Part shown: positions 17,602 to 26,147 of the stretch, piece after piece
How the letters are laid out: each line of letters opens with the position of its first letter
Numbering within the stretch: position 1 is the stretch's first letter
Assembly (NCBI GenBank): GCA_036265935.1
Contig: DATAOB010000036.1
Coordinates: 1 to 47,596, forward strand
DNA length: 47,596 nucleotides
Direction of reading: 5' to 3'
Source: JAFASC01 sp036265935
Lineage (GTDB): Bacteria > Pseudomonadota > Alphaproteobacteria > Rhizobiales > Beijerinckiaceae
Notes under the pieces: generated by a model
What the model saw: the letters and a program-made list of their open reading frames with translations, nothing else
Told to the model about the DNA's origin: nothing
Database searches by the model: none
Position numbers and translations under genes: made by a program

Positions 17602-18671
17602 GACGCGGCGCGGCGCATCTGTCGCCGGGCTAATTGAGCCTCGGCGAGCTTCTCATAAACGTCGATATATTCGCGAGCCATACGCGCAGCGTTGAACCGC
17701 CGGCATGCAGTGCCGACGCAATCGGCCGCGCTCAGCGAATTCACATTGACGATCGCAGTAGCCATCTGATTCCCATTGTCGACTAGAAACCCGGTCACGC
17801 GGTCCTCGACGATCTCGGGTAGCGCACCTCGTCTGAAAGCAACGACCGGTGTTCCGCAGGCGAGCGCCTCCATTGCGACAAGAGAACTCGTCTCCTCGAT
17901 GAGCGAGGGAACCAGCAGGCAGCGCGCCGATTGCAACAGCTTCCGCTTTTCCGCAAACTCCACTGGCCCGACGAAGACGCGGCGAGCGTCGACAAGCGGC
18001 TCCACGTGCTCGGCGAAATAACGCTGGTGATCGGAGTAGGGAAAAATCTCTCCGGCGATGATGAGATCGACCTCCGCTTTCTTTGCCGATACGATCGCGA
18101 GGTGAATGCCCTTCTCCGGACAGATGCGGGCGAGAACAAGCGCATGAGCACGTCGTGTCTGCGGGTCGGGCTGCAATTCATCGACATCGACGCCGTTTGC
18201 GATCGGTGGCAGCAGATTCCGCACCTTGGCGCAGCGCGCATGCTGGCTGCGCGAAACGCAATTGAAGAATGTGCCGGCACGTTCGGTGTTTAGACCGCGC
18301 ACCGAATAGGCCTGAGGATCAAGGTGCAGGGTGACGAGCACGTTCACCCCTTCCGCCGGAAGATACGCGTCGAAATCGATTCCATGACAATGGACGATAT
18401 CGACGCCAAACTTGGCGATCGCATTCTCGATCGCTTCCCTGTGTGCGTCATGCGCAGCCGCCCGCACGTGGGGATCGTCGGCGCGCGAGACGCGCGGCAC
18501 CGCGACCAGCTCGCCGCAGGTGCGTGAGCCTTCGCACGCAACGACAATCGAGCGGTATCCCGCCCGCACTACGGCCGCGTCGCAGGCCGAAAGAATCTGC
18601 TCGGCGCCGCCGACGGCATCGGCCCCGACCGGCGCGAAGGGAAAGGCGACCTGCAAAACAGCAAGTGCCAT
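17598..18671 (-). CDS. Glycosyltransferase family 4 (GT-B fold)
   Basis: A 357-residue GT4 enzyme. The N-terminal domain begins ALAVLQVAFPFAPVGADAVGG with the usual glycine-rich acceptor-side loop. The C-terminal nucleotide-sugar domain shows LVLARICPEKGIHLAI, the GPVEFAEKRKLLQSARCLLVPS segment, and the EX7E-type motif EETSSLVAMEALACGTPVVAF. ATG at 18671 is preferred; the frame is open 13 codons further up but that part overlaps the glycosidase. It is separated by only four bases from the glycosidase upstream and overlaps the acyltransferase downstream. Sugar donor unknown. Confidence 0.88.
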   Translation of the reverse strand: MALAVLQVAFPFAPVGADAVGGAEQILSACDAAVVRAGYRSIVVACEGSRTCGELVAVPRVSRADDPHVRAAAHDAHREAIENAIAKFGVDIVHCHGIDFDAYLPAEGVNVLVTLHLDPQAYSVRGLNTERAGTFFNCVSRSQHARCAKVRNLLPPIANGVDVDELQPDPQTRRAHALVLARICPEKGIHLAIVSAKKAEVDLIIAGEIFPYSDHQRYFAEHVEPLVDARRVFVGPVEFAEKRKLLQSARCLLVPSLIEETSSLVAMEALACGTPVVAFRRGALPEIVEDRVTGFLVDNGNQMATAIVNVNSLSAADCVGTACRRFNAARMAREYIDVYEKLAEAQLARRQMRRAAS

Positions 18672-18675
18672 GCGG

Positions 18676-19587
18676 CTACTCCGCCGCCGCTGACAGGCTC
18701 CGGCGCGCATAGCGCGAGATCATCGCCGCGCAGAATTCGGCGAATTCTTCCGGCACGAGCGGTGCGCTCGTGTGATGCGGCGCAATCCCACGATGCTCCG
18801 GCGTGAAGCAGAAGGTGACCGTGACCTCGAAACTGGCAAGCGCTTCCATCTGGCGATCGAACCAATCGAGCGCGCTGGGGCGGAAAGAGTCGGCCCAGGA
18901 GAGGCCGGTGCGCAGATACGTGACGCCGAGCTCCTTCATCCGCGCGACGGAGGAATCGAGGCGCGGGTCCTCGAAATGGAACCACTGACACAGACCGAGC
19001 TGCGGCGTGAAGCGCCGGAACGTATCGAAAGCGGGCTTCTGCGAGCCATCCTCACGCAAAAGGCCCATATAGAAATGCCGGTAATAGGAGGAGCCTTCCG
19101 CTTCTTTGTGCCGCGTGGTCGCGCCCCAAGCCTGCGGCAGATCGCAAAGCGAGTACCAGTGGATGCGCGGCACGCAGTCGATAAGCAGTTCGGCGGTCCG
19201 CGCCAGACCCCAATCCTGCACTTCTTCTGCACCGAAGCTCGAGACGCCGACCTCCGACACCCAGATCGGCTTGTCGATGACGGCGCGAATTTCACCGATT
19301 TTTTTTGGCCAATCCTTCAGCGGCCACAGATTCCAATCGAGCGGAAATCCATGCACCGCGACGACATCAATGTCGTCGAGCGCGCCCTTGGCCGCAAGGT
19401 TCTGCACGAACAAAGGATCGATCGGCGACATGCCGCCGAGCACCTTGGAGATGTCGGGATTGGCTTCATGTATGGCCCGAGCGGCAAGCCGCGTCATCTC
19501 GGCAAACTTTTCCCAACCGGGATCGATCTCCGGATCCCAATGCGATTTGTTGTTGGGCTCGTTCCAGATCATCGCTGCTTCGATCAT
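18676..19587 (-). CDS. Glycoside hydrolase-like TIM-barrel protein, apparently circularly permuted
   Basis: A 303-residue clan GH-A-like protein (xylosidase/cellulase-like). It starts at the point where such barrels normally have strand 4: IWNEPNN holds the acid/base Glu10, and PIWVSEVG the nucleophile Glu112. The end of the barrel follows (GLLREDGSQKPAF, residues 175-187). Only after that comes what is normally the N-terminal part: SSVARMKELGVTYLRTGLSW (212-231), the VTVTFCFTPEHRG strand and an EEFAEFCAAMISRYA helix (280-294). The order is thus strands 4-8 then 1-3. The ATG overlaps the methyltransferase stop by four bases, so the early start looks genuine. No signal peptide is seen, which suggests a cytoplasmic trimming or transglycosylating role. 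Family number not assigned. Confidence 0.78.
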   Translation of the reverse strand: MIEAAMIWNEPNNKSHWDPEIDPGWEKFAEMTRLAARAIHEANPDISKVLGGMSPIDPLFVQNLAAKGALDDIDVVAVHGFPLDWNLWPLKDWPKKIGEIRAVIDKPIWVSEVGVSSFGAEEVQDWGLARTAELLIDCVPRIHWYSLCDLPQAWGATTRHKEAEGSSYYRHFYMGLLREDGSQKPAFDTFRRFTPQLGLCQWFHFEDPRLDSSVARMKELGVTYLRTGLSWADSFRPSALDWFDRQMEALASFEVTVTFCFTPEHRGIAPHHTSAPLVPEEFAEFCAAMISRYARRSLSAAAE

Positions 19588-20348
19588 CGCGCGCCTCCCC
19601 GCGGCGGGTAGACGGCGGCATCCGGCGGCGGCACGCCGCAGCGGCAGATATAAACTTCCTCCTCCGGATGTTGCTCGATCCCGAAGCCGGCGCTGCGCAG
19701 CATGGCTTCGGCGGCGGCACGATTCGGGACGAACCAGTTGGTCGGATCATGCGCGTAGCGATGCTCGATAAAGTGCAGTTTCGGATAATCCTGCCGATCG
19801 AAAATCCCGCTTTCGGTGATCGGATAATCCTCGGCGATTTCAGCGATATCTTTGCTGCCGCGCTGCATCGACTGGAAGATCAAGATGTCACCGGCGACAT
19901 GCGCGCGGATCAGATCGAGCGCGAGAAGCGGATGACGCAGGTGATAAAGCACCCCCATAAAGATAACGACATCGAAGCGCTCGCCGAGAAGCGCGACATC
20001 GAACACCGACAACTGCCGGAAGTCGATGTCGAGCGCCAGCACCTCGGCGGCAAAGCGCGCCTGCGCAAGGTAATCGGCGTCGTGATCGATGCCGACGACG
20101 CGCCGGGCGCCCCGCCGCTTCATCTCGATCGAGTAGAAGCCGCCGTTACAACCGATGTCGAGCACGCTCTTGCCGGAGAGATCGGCCGGAATCGCGTGGG
20201 CGAACCGCCGCCATTTTATGGCCGGATAATCGCCGAGCGGGTGGTCCGGCGCGGTCCATACGCCGTTGAGATTCATGTTGTGGAACCACGGCCCGAGGGC
20301 TCTGATGCGCTCGCCCGTCCGGTCGCGATCCAGAACTTGCGTGCTCAC
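19584..20348 (-). CDS. SAM-dependent methyltransferase, CmoB-related (possibly TIGR04290 type)
   Basis: A 254-residue methyltransferase starting at GTG (20348), which shares bases with the nucleotidyltransferase stop (GTGA). Motif I is SVLDIGCNGGFYSIEM near residues 60-75, followed by GIDHDADYLAQARFA and GVLYHLRHPLLALDLI, resembling the tRNA-modifying CmoB group. The N-terminal part (WFHNMNLNGVWTAP.HPLGDYP) is typical of a subgroup found beside glycosyltransferases, which I recall as TIGR04290; that name is from memory and unchecked. A glycan or cyclitol target is more likely than tRNA because of the operon. Confidence 0.82.
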   Translation of the reverse strand: MSTQVLDRDRTGERIRALGPWFHNMNLNGVWTAPDHPLGDYPAIKWRRFAHAIPADLSGKSVLDIGCNGGFYSIEMKRRGARRVVGIDHDADYLAQARFAAEVLALDIDFRQLSVFDVALLGERFDVVIFMGVLYHLRHPLLALDLIRAHVAGDILIFQSMQRGSKDIAEIAEDYPITESGIFDRQDYPKLHFIEHRYAHDPTNWFVPNRAAAEAMLRSAGFGIEQHPEEEVYICRCGVPPPDAAVYPPRGGAR

Positions 20349-21142
20349 CGTGCGGCTCCGGCATTTTCCAGGAGCTTTTCGACAAAGCGGGAATCGCGCC
20401 CGCGTGGCGCCGCATCCGCACCCATCCGGTCGAGCAGCTGAATGGCGGCGCGATAGCCCCCGAGCGTGCCGACGTCGACATAATCGCTTCCCGCCTTGAG
20501 GCCCTGCGCGCGGCCGCCGCCGGCGAGATATGCATTCACCAGCGTGCCAAAGTATTCGTCCTTCTCGGCACGCGCTCTCCACAGCGCGTGCAGCGCGTGA
20601 AGGACGTGCCCCGGCATCTTGAACGCGCCCCAAATCCAATGCGATTGCGGCCGCGCGGCTTTTACTTCGATCGCCTGGACACGTCCGTCGCGCTCGGTTG
20701 AGACGGCGTCGAACACCTCCGGATTGTCGACCGGGAACAGCAATAGTGCTAGGCGATCGTCGGGCAATTCGCGCAGGGCATGGTCGGGAAACCAGATCGT
20801 GTCGGGTAGTCCAACGACAACCTTTTCTTCCGGCGTGACCAGCGGCGCCGCACGAAACAACGCGTCGCACAAGCCCGCGGCTTGCGGCTGCACGACATAG
20901 GCAATCGCGGCGCCGGCATAGCTCGCGCCAAAATATTCCATGATGTCGGATTTTCCGGGCGAGATGACGAAGCAAATCTTATCGGCGCCGGCGAGCACCA
21001 TGCGCTCGAGAAGGTATTCGCTGACGGCGCATGGTCGTTCCAGCCCGCCATCAAGGCGGCTGCCGACCGGAAGCAGCTCCTTCGAAAAGGCAAGCGGCTG
21101 GATGCGGCTTCCCTTCCCAGCGGCGGGAACAATGCCCCACAT
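20345..21142 (-). CDS. Sugar-phosphate nucleotidyltransferase (RmlA/GalU-like)
   Basis: A 265-residue nucleotidyltransferase. The signature MWGIVPAAGKGSRIQPLAFSK is at the N-terminus (G-x-G-x-R with a following Lys), with VVGLPDTIWFPD holding the metal-binding Asp and a final SDYVDVGTLGGYRAAIQ motif. It activates a sugar 1-phosphate, or conceivably a cyclitol phosphate, by coupling it to an NTP. The ATG at 21142 forms TGATG with the upstream stop; a GTG one codon earlier would give a GTGA overlap. Base specificity cannot be read. It is the only nucleotidyltransferase in the cluster. Confidence 0.87.
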   Translation of the reverse strand: MWGIVPAAGKGSRIQPLAFSKELLPVGSRLDGGLERPCAVSEYLLERMVLAGADKICFVISPGKSDIMEYFGASYAGAAIAYVVQPQAAGLCDALFRAAPLVTPEEKVVVGLPDTIWFPDHALRELPDDRLALLLFPVDNPEVFDAVSTERDGRVQAIEVKAARPQSHWIWGAFKMPGHVLHALHALWRARAEKDEYFGTLVNAYLAGGGRAQGLKAGSDYVDVGTLGGYRAAIQLLDRMGADAAPRGRDSRFVEKLLENAGAAR

Positions 21143-22242
21143 CACGCGCTCTCCGCATCTACAAGGCGCGGCGGCGAGGGCGAGCGCGCCGCGCCGACAT
21201 GCCGCTCGAACTCGGCGAGACGGATTGCGCTCGTATGCTCCGCCAGAATGCGGTCGCGGGCGGCGCGTCCGATCCGTCGCTTTGTCGCATCGTCGAGGTC
21301 GAGCGCCGCAAGCGCGTCTTCGGTCGTTCCTACGACGACTATTTCCGATTCAGGCGCAAGAAAATGATCGAGCCCGTCCCACCAGTCCGATACGATCGGC
21401 GTCTCACACGCAGCCGCTTCGAACAAGCGCCCGGAGGGACACCAGCCGTTCGCCGCCATATCGGCGCGCGTGATGTTCAGCGTCAGCGCCGACGCGGAAA
21501 AGAACGCCGAATGCTCAGACGGCGGCAGGTGGCGGACGAAATAAATGTTGTCGGTCCAGGGGAAATCGAGCGGGTATTGCGCGCCTGCGATGACGAACTT
21601 GGCTTGTGACCGCACGCGTGCGGCCTCGACGAAAAAAGTATTCAGTGCGTTCTGCCGATCAGCGGCATAGGTGCCGAGGTAGGAGAAGTCGCTGGCATAC
21701 TGATCGCGCGGCGCGGTGCGGTAATGCTGATCCGGGTCGACATGGCCATAGAGCGGCGCCACACGCTTCGCATCGAGCTTATCGCGCAGCGCCTCGAGAA
21801 CGGGTCCCCCGGTAAAACTCAGAACAAGATCGAAATCTGCGAGCTTGCGCGGTCCGATATAGGTCGTCCTCTCACCACGCGCAAGCTTCGCCAAAGTTAC
21901 CGGAGTGTCGAGATCGTAAAACACGGACACCGGACGCGGCGTCTCGCAAACGAGCTCGCTTGCAGCAATGCCGTCGGGGCAGTAAGACGAAACTATCGCT
22001 ACATCGGCATCCACCAACGCGCGCGCGGCGTCACCGCGGATGCTTTCCCAATCCTCGTACAGAATGGTCTCTCCATATTCCGGATAGGGATCACGGTTCA
22101 GCGCATAATATGGCGTATCGCGCTCGAAGAACTTGAAGCGATAGCCGCGCGTCGCGCAGGCATGTGCAAAGCCGCGCCAGAGCGTTGCATGTCCGTTACC
22201 CCAAGACGAGGAAATCGTCAGACCGAACACGACGATCTTCAT
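21142..22242 (-). CDS. CgeB-family glycosyltransferase, copy 1
   Basis: A 366-residue protein of the CgeB/DUF3880 plus Glyco_trans_1_2 type (GT-B-like). It begins KIVVFGLTISSSWGNGHAT, a motif shared with its neighbour at 23920-25023. The middle has VFYDLDTPVTLAKLARGE and FTGGPVLEAL; the C-terminal half shows LTLNITRADMAANGWCPSGR and EAAACETPIVSDWWDGLD, where the nucleotide-sugar is probably bound. ATG overlaps the phosphatase stop (ATGA). The copies 1 and 2 are clear paralogues separated by the phosphatase and inositol-phosphate synthase genes. Donor and acceptor unknown. Confidence 0.85.
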   Translation of the reverse strand: MKIVVFGLTISSSWGNGHATLWRGFAHACATRGYRFKFFERDTPYYALNRDPYPEYGETILYEDWESIRGDAARALVDADVAIVSSYCPDGIAASELVCETPRPVSVFYDLDTPVTLAKLARGERTTYIGPRKLADFDLVLSFTGGPVLEALRDKLDAKRVAPLYGHVDPDQHYRTAPRDQYASDFSYLGTYAADRQNALNTFFVEAARVRSQAKFVIAGAQYPLDFPWTDNIYFVRHLPPSEHSAFFSASALTLNITRADMAANGWCPSGRLFEAAACETPIVSDWWDGLDHFLAPESEIVVVGTTEDALAALDLDDATKRRIGRAARDRILAEHTSAIRLAEFERHVGAARSPSPPRLVDAESA

Positions 22243-22835
22243 GTTGAGGTCTCGTTCAGCGACACGAGCTTGGCGCCCCAATCGCCGACGATCAGCGTCG
22301 AAACCGATCCGGGCGCGAGCTCGATGCGGGAGAAGAGATCGAGCGACATGCCGAGATGGAAGAGAATGGCTGCCTTGATCACGTCGGAATGGCTGACGAG
22401 GACGAGCCGCCCGCTCTGATAAAGGCGGCGCAATCGTTCGAGGTAGCTGACGACACGTGCCTGCACTTCTATCATCATCTCGCCGCCGGGCGGGCGCGTA
22501 ACGGACCGCGCCTCATTCCAATCCTTCCAACGCGGGTCCCTATGCAGGTCGTCGAAGGCTTTGCCGGTCCATTCGCCGCAATCGATCTCCTGCAGTGCCT
22601 CAGCATTCTCGATCGGGCAGCCTGTCTGCTCACCGATAATGTCGGCGGTCTGCCGTGCGCGTTCGAGCGGGCTCGTCAGAATGCGCAACGGCCGCAAGTC
22701 CGCGAGCCGTCTTCCGGCGGCGCGTGCCTGCTCTTTGCCCCTAGCGTTCAGCGTCACGCCCGGCATTCGCCCGCAGAGCGTGCGATCAACCTGATCGTGC
22801 TCGCCGTGGCGGGCCAAATGGAACGTCGTGCTCAC
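22239..22835 (-). CDS. Histidine phosphatase family protein (phosphoglycerate mutase-like)
   Basis: A 198-residue branch-1 histidine phosphatase. The catalytic RHG is at residues 9-11 (HLARHGEH), the phosphate-pocket Arg in TSPLERARQTADI, the acid in EIDCGEWTGK, and the second His in LVLVSHSDVIKAA. It starts at GTG sharing bases with the upstream stop (GTGA) and overlaps the CgeB gene downstream by four bases. Directly after inositol-phosphate synthase in the operon, a role in dephosphorylating inositol phosphate or a sugar phosphate is the natural guess, but this family has very varied substrates. Confidence 0.87.
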   Translation of the reverse strand: MSTTFHLARHGEHDQVDRTLCGRMPGVTLNARGKEQARAAGRRLADLRPLRILTSPLERARQTADIIGEQTGCPIENAEALQEIDCGEWTGKAFDDLHRDPRWKDWNEARSVTRPPGGEMMIEVQARVVSYLERLRRLYQSGRLVLVSHSDVIKAAILFHLGMSLDLFSRIELAPGSVSTLIVGDWGAKLVSLNETST

Positions 22836-23923
22836 CGCCCGTCCTCATCGACACCGTCGATGAAGCGCTCGACCCGGATGCGCGCTTCATCATCGCTGAA
22901 TTGGATCGGCGGCGACTTCATGAAGTAACTCGAGGGCCCCGTGAGCGCGCCGCCGATGCCGCGGTCAAGCGCGATCTTGGCACAACGCACCGCGTCGATG
23001 ACCACCCCGGCGGAATTCGGCGAATCCCAGACTTCGAGTTTCAGCTCAATATTAAGTGGAACGCCGCCAAATGTCGTGCCCTCAAGCCGGATGAAAGCGA
23101 GCTTGCGGTCTTCGAGCCACGGTACATAGTCGCTGGGGCCGACATGGATGTTTTCCGGCGCGATTGGGATGTCAAACTGGCTGGTGACCGACTGCGTCTT
23201 GGAAATCTTCTTTGATTCGAGACGGCTGCGTTCGAGCATGTTGAGAAAATCGGCATTGCCGCCGACATTGAGCTGATAGGTCCGATCGATCTGCACGCCG
23301 CGTGTCTTGAAAAGATTCGCCAGCACGCGATGAACGATCGTTGCACCGACCTGGCTCTTGATGTCGTCGCCGATGATCGGCAGCCGACGTTCGGCGAAAC
23401 GGGTACGCCATTTGGGTTCCGACGCAATAAATACCGGGATGCAGTTGACGAAGGCGCATCCCGCTTCGAGCGCCTGCTCCGCATAAAATTCCGTCGCCCT
23501 TTGCGAGCCGACCGGAAGATAGGAGACGACAATCTCGGTCTCGCTCTCCTGCAGGGCGCGCTGTACGTTGATCGGCTCGGCGTCGGATTCCTCGACCCTC
23601 CCGCGCAAATACGTGCCAAGTCCGTCGAGAGTCGGGCCGCGGCCGACCTTTATTCCAGTCGGCCTCGGTGCGGCGAACCGATGCGTATTGTTCGGCAGGG
23701 CGAAAATTGCTTCGGCAACATCTTTGCCGACTTTCGTCCTGTTGATGTCGAAGGCGGAACTCAGCTCGATATCCCCGATGTGATAGCCACCGAGCTCCAC
23801 ATTCATCAGGCCCGGAACCGGCACATTGCTGCGCGCCTCGGCGTAGTGGCTCAGCCCCTGCACGAAGGAAGACGCGCAATTGCCGACGCCGACAATGCCA
23901 ACCCTGAGCTTGCGCTTGCTCAC
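22832..23923 (-). CDS. ino1: myo-Inositol-1(3)-phosphate synthase
   Basis: Converts glucose 6-phosphate to inositol 3-phosphate with an internal NAD cycle. The 363-residue protein has the short prokaryotic form. The NAD loop is GIVGVGNCASSFVQG near residues 9-23; GLGTYLR, VSYLPVGSQRATEFYAE and GDDIKSQVGAT (the conserved active-site stretch) follow, then LNVGGNADFLNM and the C-terminal SPNSAGVVIDAVRCAKIALDRG. GTG at 23923 overlaps the CgeB stop (GTGA). It is embedded in the middle of a glycosyltransferase operon, so the inositol is probably for that product rather than for phospholipid or osmolyte alone. Confidence 0.9.
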   Translation of the reverse strand: MSKRKLRVGIVGVGNCASSFVQGLSHYAEARSNVPVPGLMNVELGGYHIGDIELSSAFDINRTKVGKDVAEAIFALPNNTHRFAAPRPTGIKVGRGPTLDGLGTYLRGRVEESDAEPINVQRALQESETEIVVSYLPVGSQRATEFYAEQALEAGCAFVNCIPVFIASEPKWRTRFAERRLPIIGDDIKSQVGATIVHRVLANLFKTRGVQIDRTYQLNVGGNADFLNMLERSRLESKKISKTQSVTSQFDIPIAPENIHVGPSDYVPWLEDRKLAFIRLEGTTFGGVPLNIELKLEVWDSPNSAGVVIDAVRCAKIALDRGIGGALTGPSSYFMKSPPIQFSDDEARIRVERFIDGVDEDGR

Positions 23924-25023
23924 GCCACGCTCTCCCTGAGTTCCGCTTCTATCCGCCTGTCGGAACTCCGCGCCCCGGCGGAAATAAAATAGGCCTCGAG
24001 CTCGCGCGCGCGATGCTCGCCCGTATGCTCGGCAAGAACGCGTGCGCGCGCCGCCTTGGCGATGCCGCACCGCGTCGCCTCTGGCATATCGAGTGCCGCA
24101 AGCGCATCGGCGGTATCGGCGCAGATGACGATCTCGCGGCCGAGCCGGAACAATGTCTCGAGCCCGTTCCAAGCGTCGGAGAGAACCGGGCAGCCGCAGG
24201 CGCCGGCCTCGAACAGACGCACGCTCGGACTATAGCCCGCCTCGATCATGTCGCAGCGCGTCACGTTGAGGGTGAAGCGCGAGGCGGCGTAGAAAGCCGG
24301 GTGATCGTCGGGCGCGACGTGGTCGATGCGCTCGACATTGTCCGGCCAGGCGATGCCATCGGGATATTGCGGGCCGGCAACGGCGAATTTCATACCCGGC
24401 CGTTTGCGCGCCGTGTCGATCAGCAGCCGGGCCAATGTGGGCTGGCGGTCGGGACTGTAAGTGCCGATATAGCTCAAGTCCCATTTTGGTTTGGCGGAAA
24501 TCGGCCGATACAGCATTTCATCAACCGAGCAATAGAGCGGCACCGCCCGCTTGACGCGGTAGCGGTTTTCGATCCATTTCAGAAACGGCCCGCCGGTGAA
24601 CGAGAAATAAACATCGAACTGCGGCATCACGTCCGCGGAGATGTAGTCGCATTCACCGCGTGTGAGCTTCGCCATCGTCACAGGCGTATCGATGTCGTAG
24701 AAGGCGGTCACACCGTCGCGGCGGGCGCAGAGCTTTTTGGCGAGTGGGATGCCATCGCGCACAAAGGAGCCGACGACGATCGCGTCGGCCTGATCTATGC
24801 GCTTTCCGAAGCGGGCGAGGTCGTTCAGACCCTTGTATAGAATCAGCCGGCAGAAATCGGGCTCGCCGAGATCGCGATTATCGGCATACCAGGATTCATC
24901 GCGTTCAAAAAACGTCACGTCATGGCCGCGCGCCGCAAACGCCTTCAAGAGCGCACGATAGGTCGTCGCGTGGCCGTTGCCCCACGAGGAAGATAGAGTG
25001 AGACCAAAGACAACCAGTCTCAA
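23920..25023 (-). CDS. CgeB-family glycosyltransferase, copy 2
   Basis: A 367-residue paralogue of the copy at 21142-22242, beginning RLVVFGLTLSSSWGNGHAT. AFYDIDTPVTMAKLTRGE, FSFTGGPFLKWI, LSYIGTYSPDRQPTLARLL and VRLFEAGACGCPVLSDAWNG match copy 1 nearly motif for motif. Translation probably starts at TTG (25023): GGAGGG at 25030-25035 lies six bases before it, and the TTG shares bases with the upstream TGA (TTGA). The open frame continues far upstream but that is shadow of the next gene. It is followed directly by inositol-phosphate synthase. Substrates unknown. Confidence 0.85.
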   Translation of the reverse strand: MRLVVFGLTLSSSWGNGHATTYRALLKAFAARGHDVTFFERDESWYADNRDLGEPDFCRLILYKGLNDLARFGKRIDQADAIVVGSFVRDGIPLAKKLCARRDGVTAFYDIDTPVTMAKLTRGECDYISADVMPQFDVYFSFTGGPFLKWIENRYRVKRAVPLYCSVDEMLYRPISAKPKWDLSYIGTYSPDRQPTLARLLIDTARKRPGMKFAVAGPQYPDGIAWPDNVERIDHVAPDDHPAFYAASRFTLNVTRCDMIEAGYSPSVRLFEAGACGCPVLSDAWNGLETLFRLGREIVICADTADALAALDMPEATRCGIAKAARARVLAEHTGEHRARELEAYFISAGARSSDRRIEAELRESVA

Positions 25024-26147
25024 AAGACGCCCTCCGCCGCCGCTCGTTTGAACCGCCCGCTCTCCCGCGCGCGGTTGGCGCCGCGCAACGTGCGGAAGAA
25101 CGCATCCACCTCCGCGCCGCGGTGCGCATACGTGTGCTGACGTAAGATGCGCGCGAGGGCGCGTTTGCCGATCTCCGCCGCGCGACCCGGCGTCAGCTCG
25201 CCGACTAAGGCCGCGACATCCTTGCCGTCGCGCGCCACGAGAATCTCTCGACCCGGCTGCAGAAACAATTCCACACCTTCCCAGGCATCGGTGACGATAC
25301 ACGCCGCGGCGCCGGCCGCCTCGAATACGCGCGTTGCCGGCGAGTAGCCGAGGCTCGCCATGCTGTCGCGCGCGACGTTCAAGACCGCGAGAGGCGTTGC
25401 GTTGAATGCGTTGTGATCGCGCGTCGAGACATGCCCGATATAGCGCACGTTTGCCGGCTTCGCCTTGTCTTCCCAGCCGGCACCGCCGAGCAGGAACGAG
25501 CGACCGGGCAGTTGCTCCGCGGCACTTAGGAAGAACTCCTCGACGCGGCGCTCGCGATCGGGCAGGCGATTGGCGAGGAACGCGAGATCGCAGTTGAATT
25601 TGTCGCTCGGCGGCACGGGATAATGCGTGTCGGGATCGAGGGCGTTGTAGATCGGTCTGCACGCGCGCGCGCCCAACGATTCGTAGGCGGCGACGATAGG
25701 GGGCCCGCCGCCATAGGTCAGTACCGCGTCGAGATCGGGCAGCACTGCATGTAGGGGATGATCCGGATGCTCACGCAGCTCGGACACTGTGGCCGCCGCG
25801 TCGACATCCCAGAAGATGCGCATCGCATCGGGGCGCGCCGCATCCATTACGCCTTCGAGCAATTCGTGATCGAACACGCCGACGCCACTCGCCTTGACGA
25901 CGGTGTCGGCGTCCGCGGCACGTGCAACCACGTCCTTCATGGCGTCGATGGTTGCGGGGTAGACGATAACGCGGCACCATTCCGGCGGCTCGATGTCGCG
26001 ATGCGACTGTCGCTCGTAAGCATCGGGTTCATAAAAGGTGATGTCGTAGCCGCGTCGCGCGAGATCGCGGATGATGCCGCGGTAATAGGTTGCGGCGCCG
26101 TTCCAGTATGATGAGACGAGGCTCGAGCCGTAAAAGGCGATTTTCAT
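25020..26147 (-). CDS. CgeB-family glycosyltransferase, copy 3
   Basis: A 375-residue CgeB-like protein, more distant from copies 1 and 2. It starts KIAFYGSSLVSSYWNGAATY, keeping the S-x-W-N-G-x-A-T pattern. IFWDVDAAATVSELREHPDH replaces the FYDxDTPVTxA segment, then LTYGGGPPIVAAY, LAFLANRLPDRERRVEEFFL and VFEAAGAAACIVTDAWEGVE, the last being the donor-site region. ATG and upstream stop overlap as ATGA. The FxDxDA variant and the different acceptor half suggest a different acceptor from copies 1 and 2. Confidence 0.83.
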   Translation of the reverse strand: MKIAFYGSSLVSSYWNGAATYYRGIIRDLARRGYDITFYEPDAYERQSHRDIEPPEWCRVIVYPATIDAMKDVVARAADADTVVKASGVGVFDHELLEGVMDAARPDAMRIFWDVDAAATVSELREHPDHPLHAVLPDLDAVLTYGGGPPIVAAYESLGARACRPIYNALDPDTHYPVPPSDKFNCDLAFLANRLPDRERRVEEFFLSAAEQLPGRSFLLGGAGWEDKAKPANVRYIGHVSTRDHNAFNATPLAVLNVARDSMASLGYSPATRVFEAAGAAACIVTDAWEGVELFLQPGREILVARDGKDVAALVGELTPGRAAEIGKRALARILRQHTYAHRGAEVDAFFRTLRGANRARESGRFKRAAAEGVF

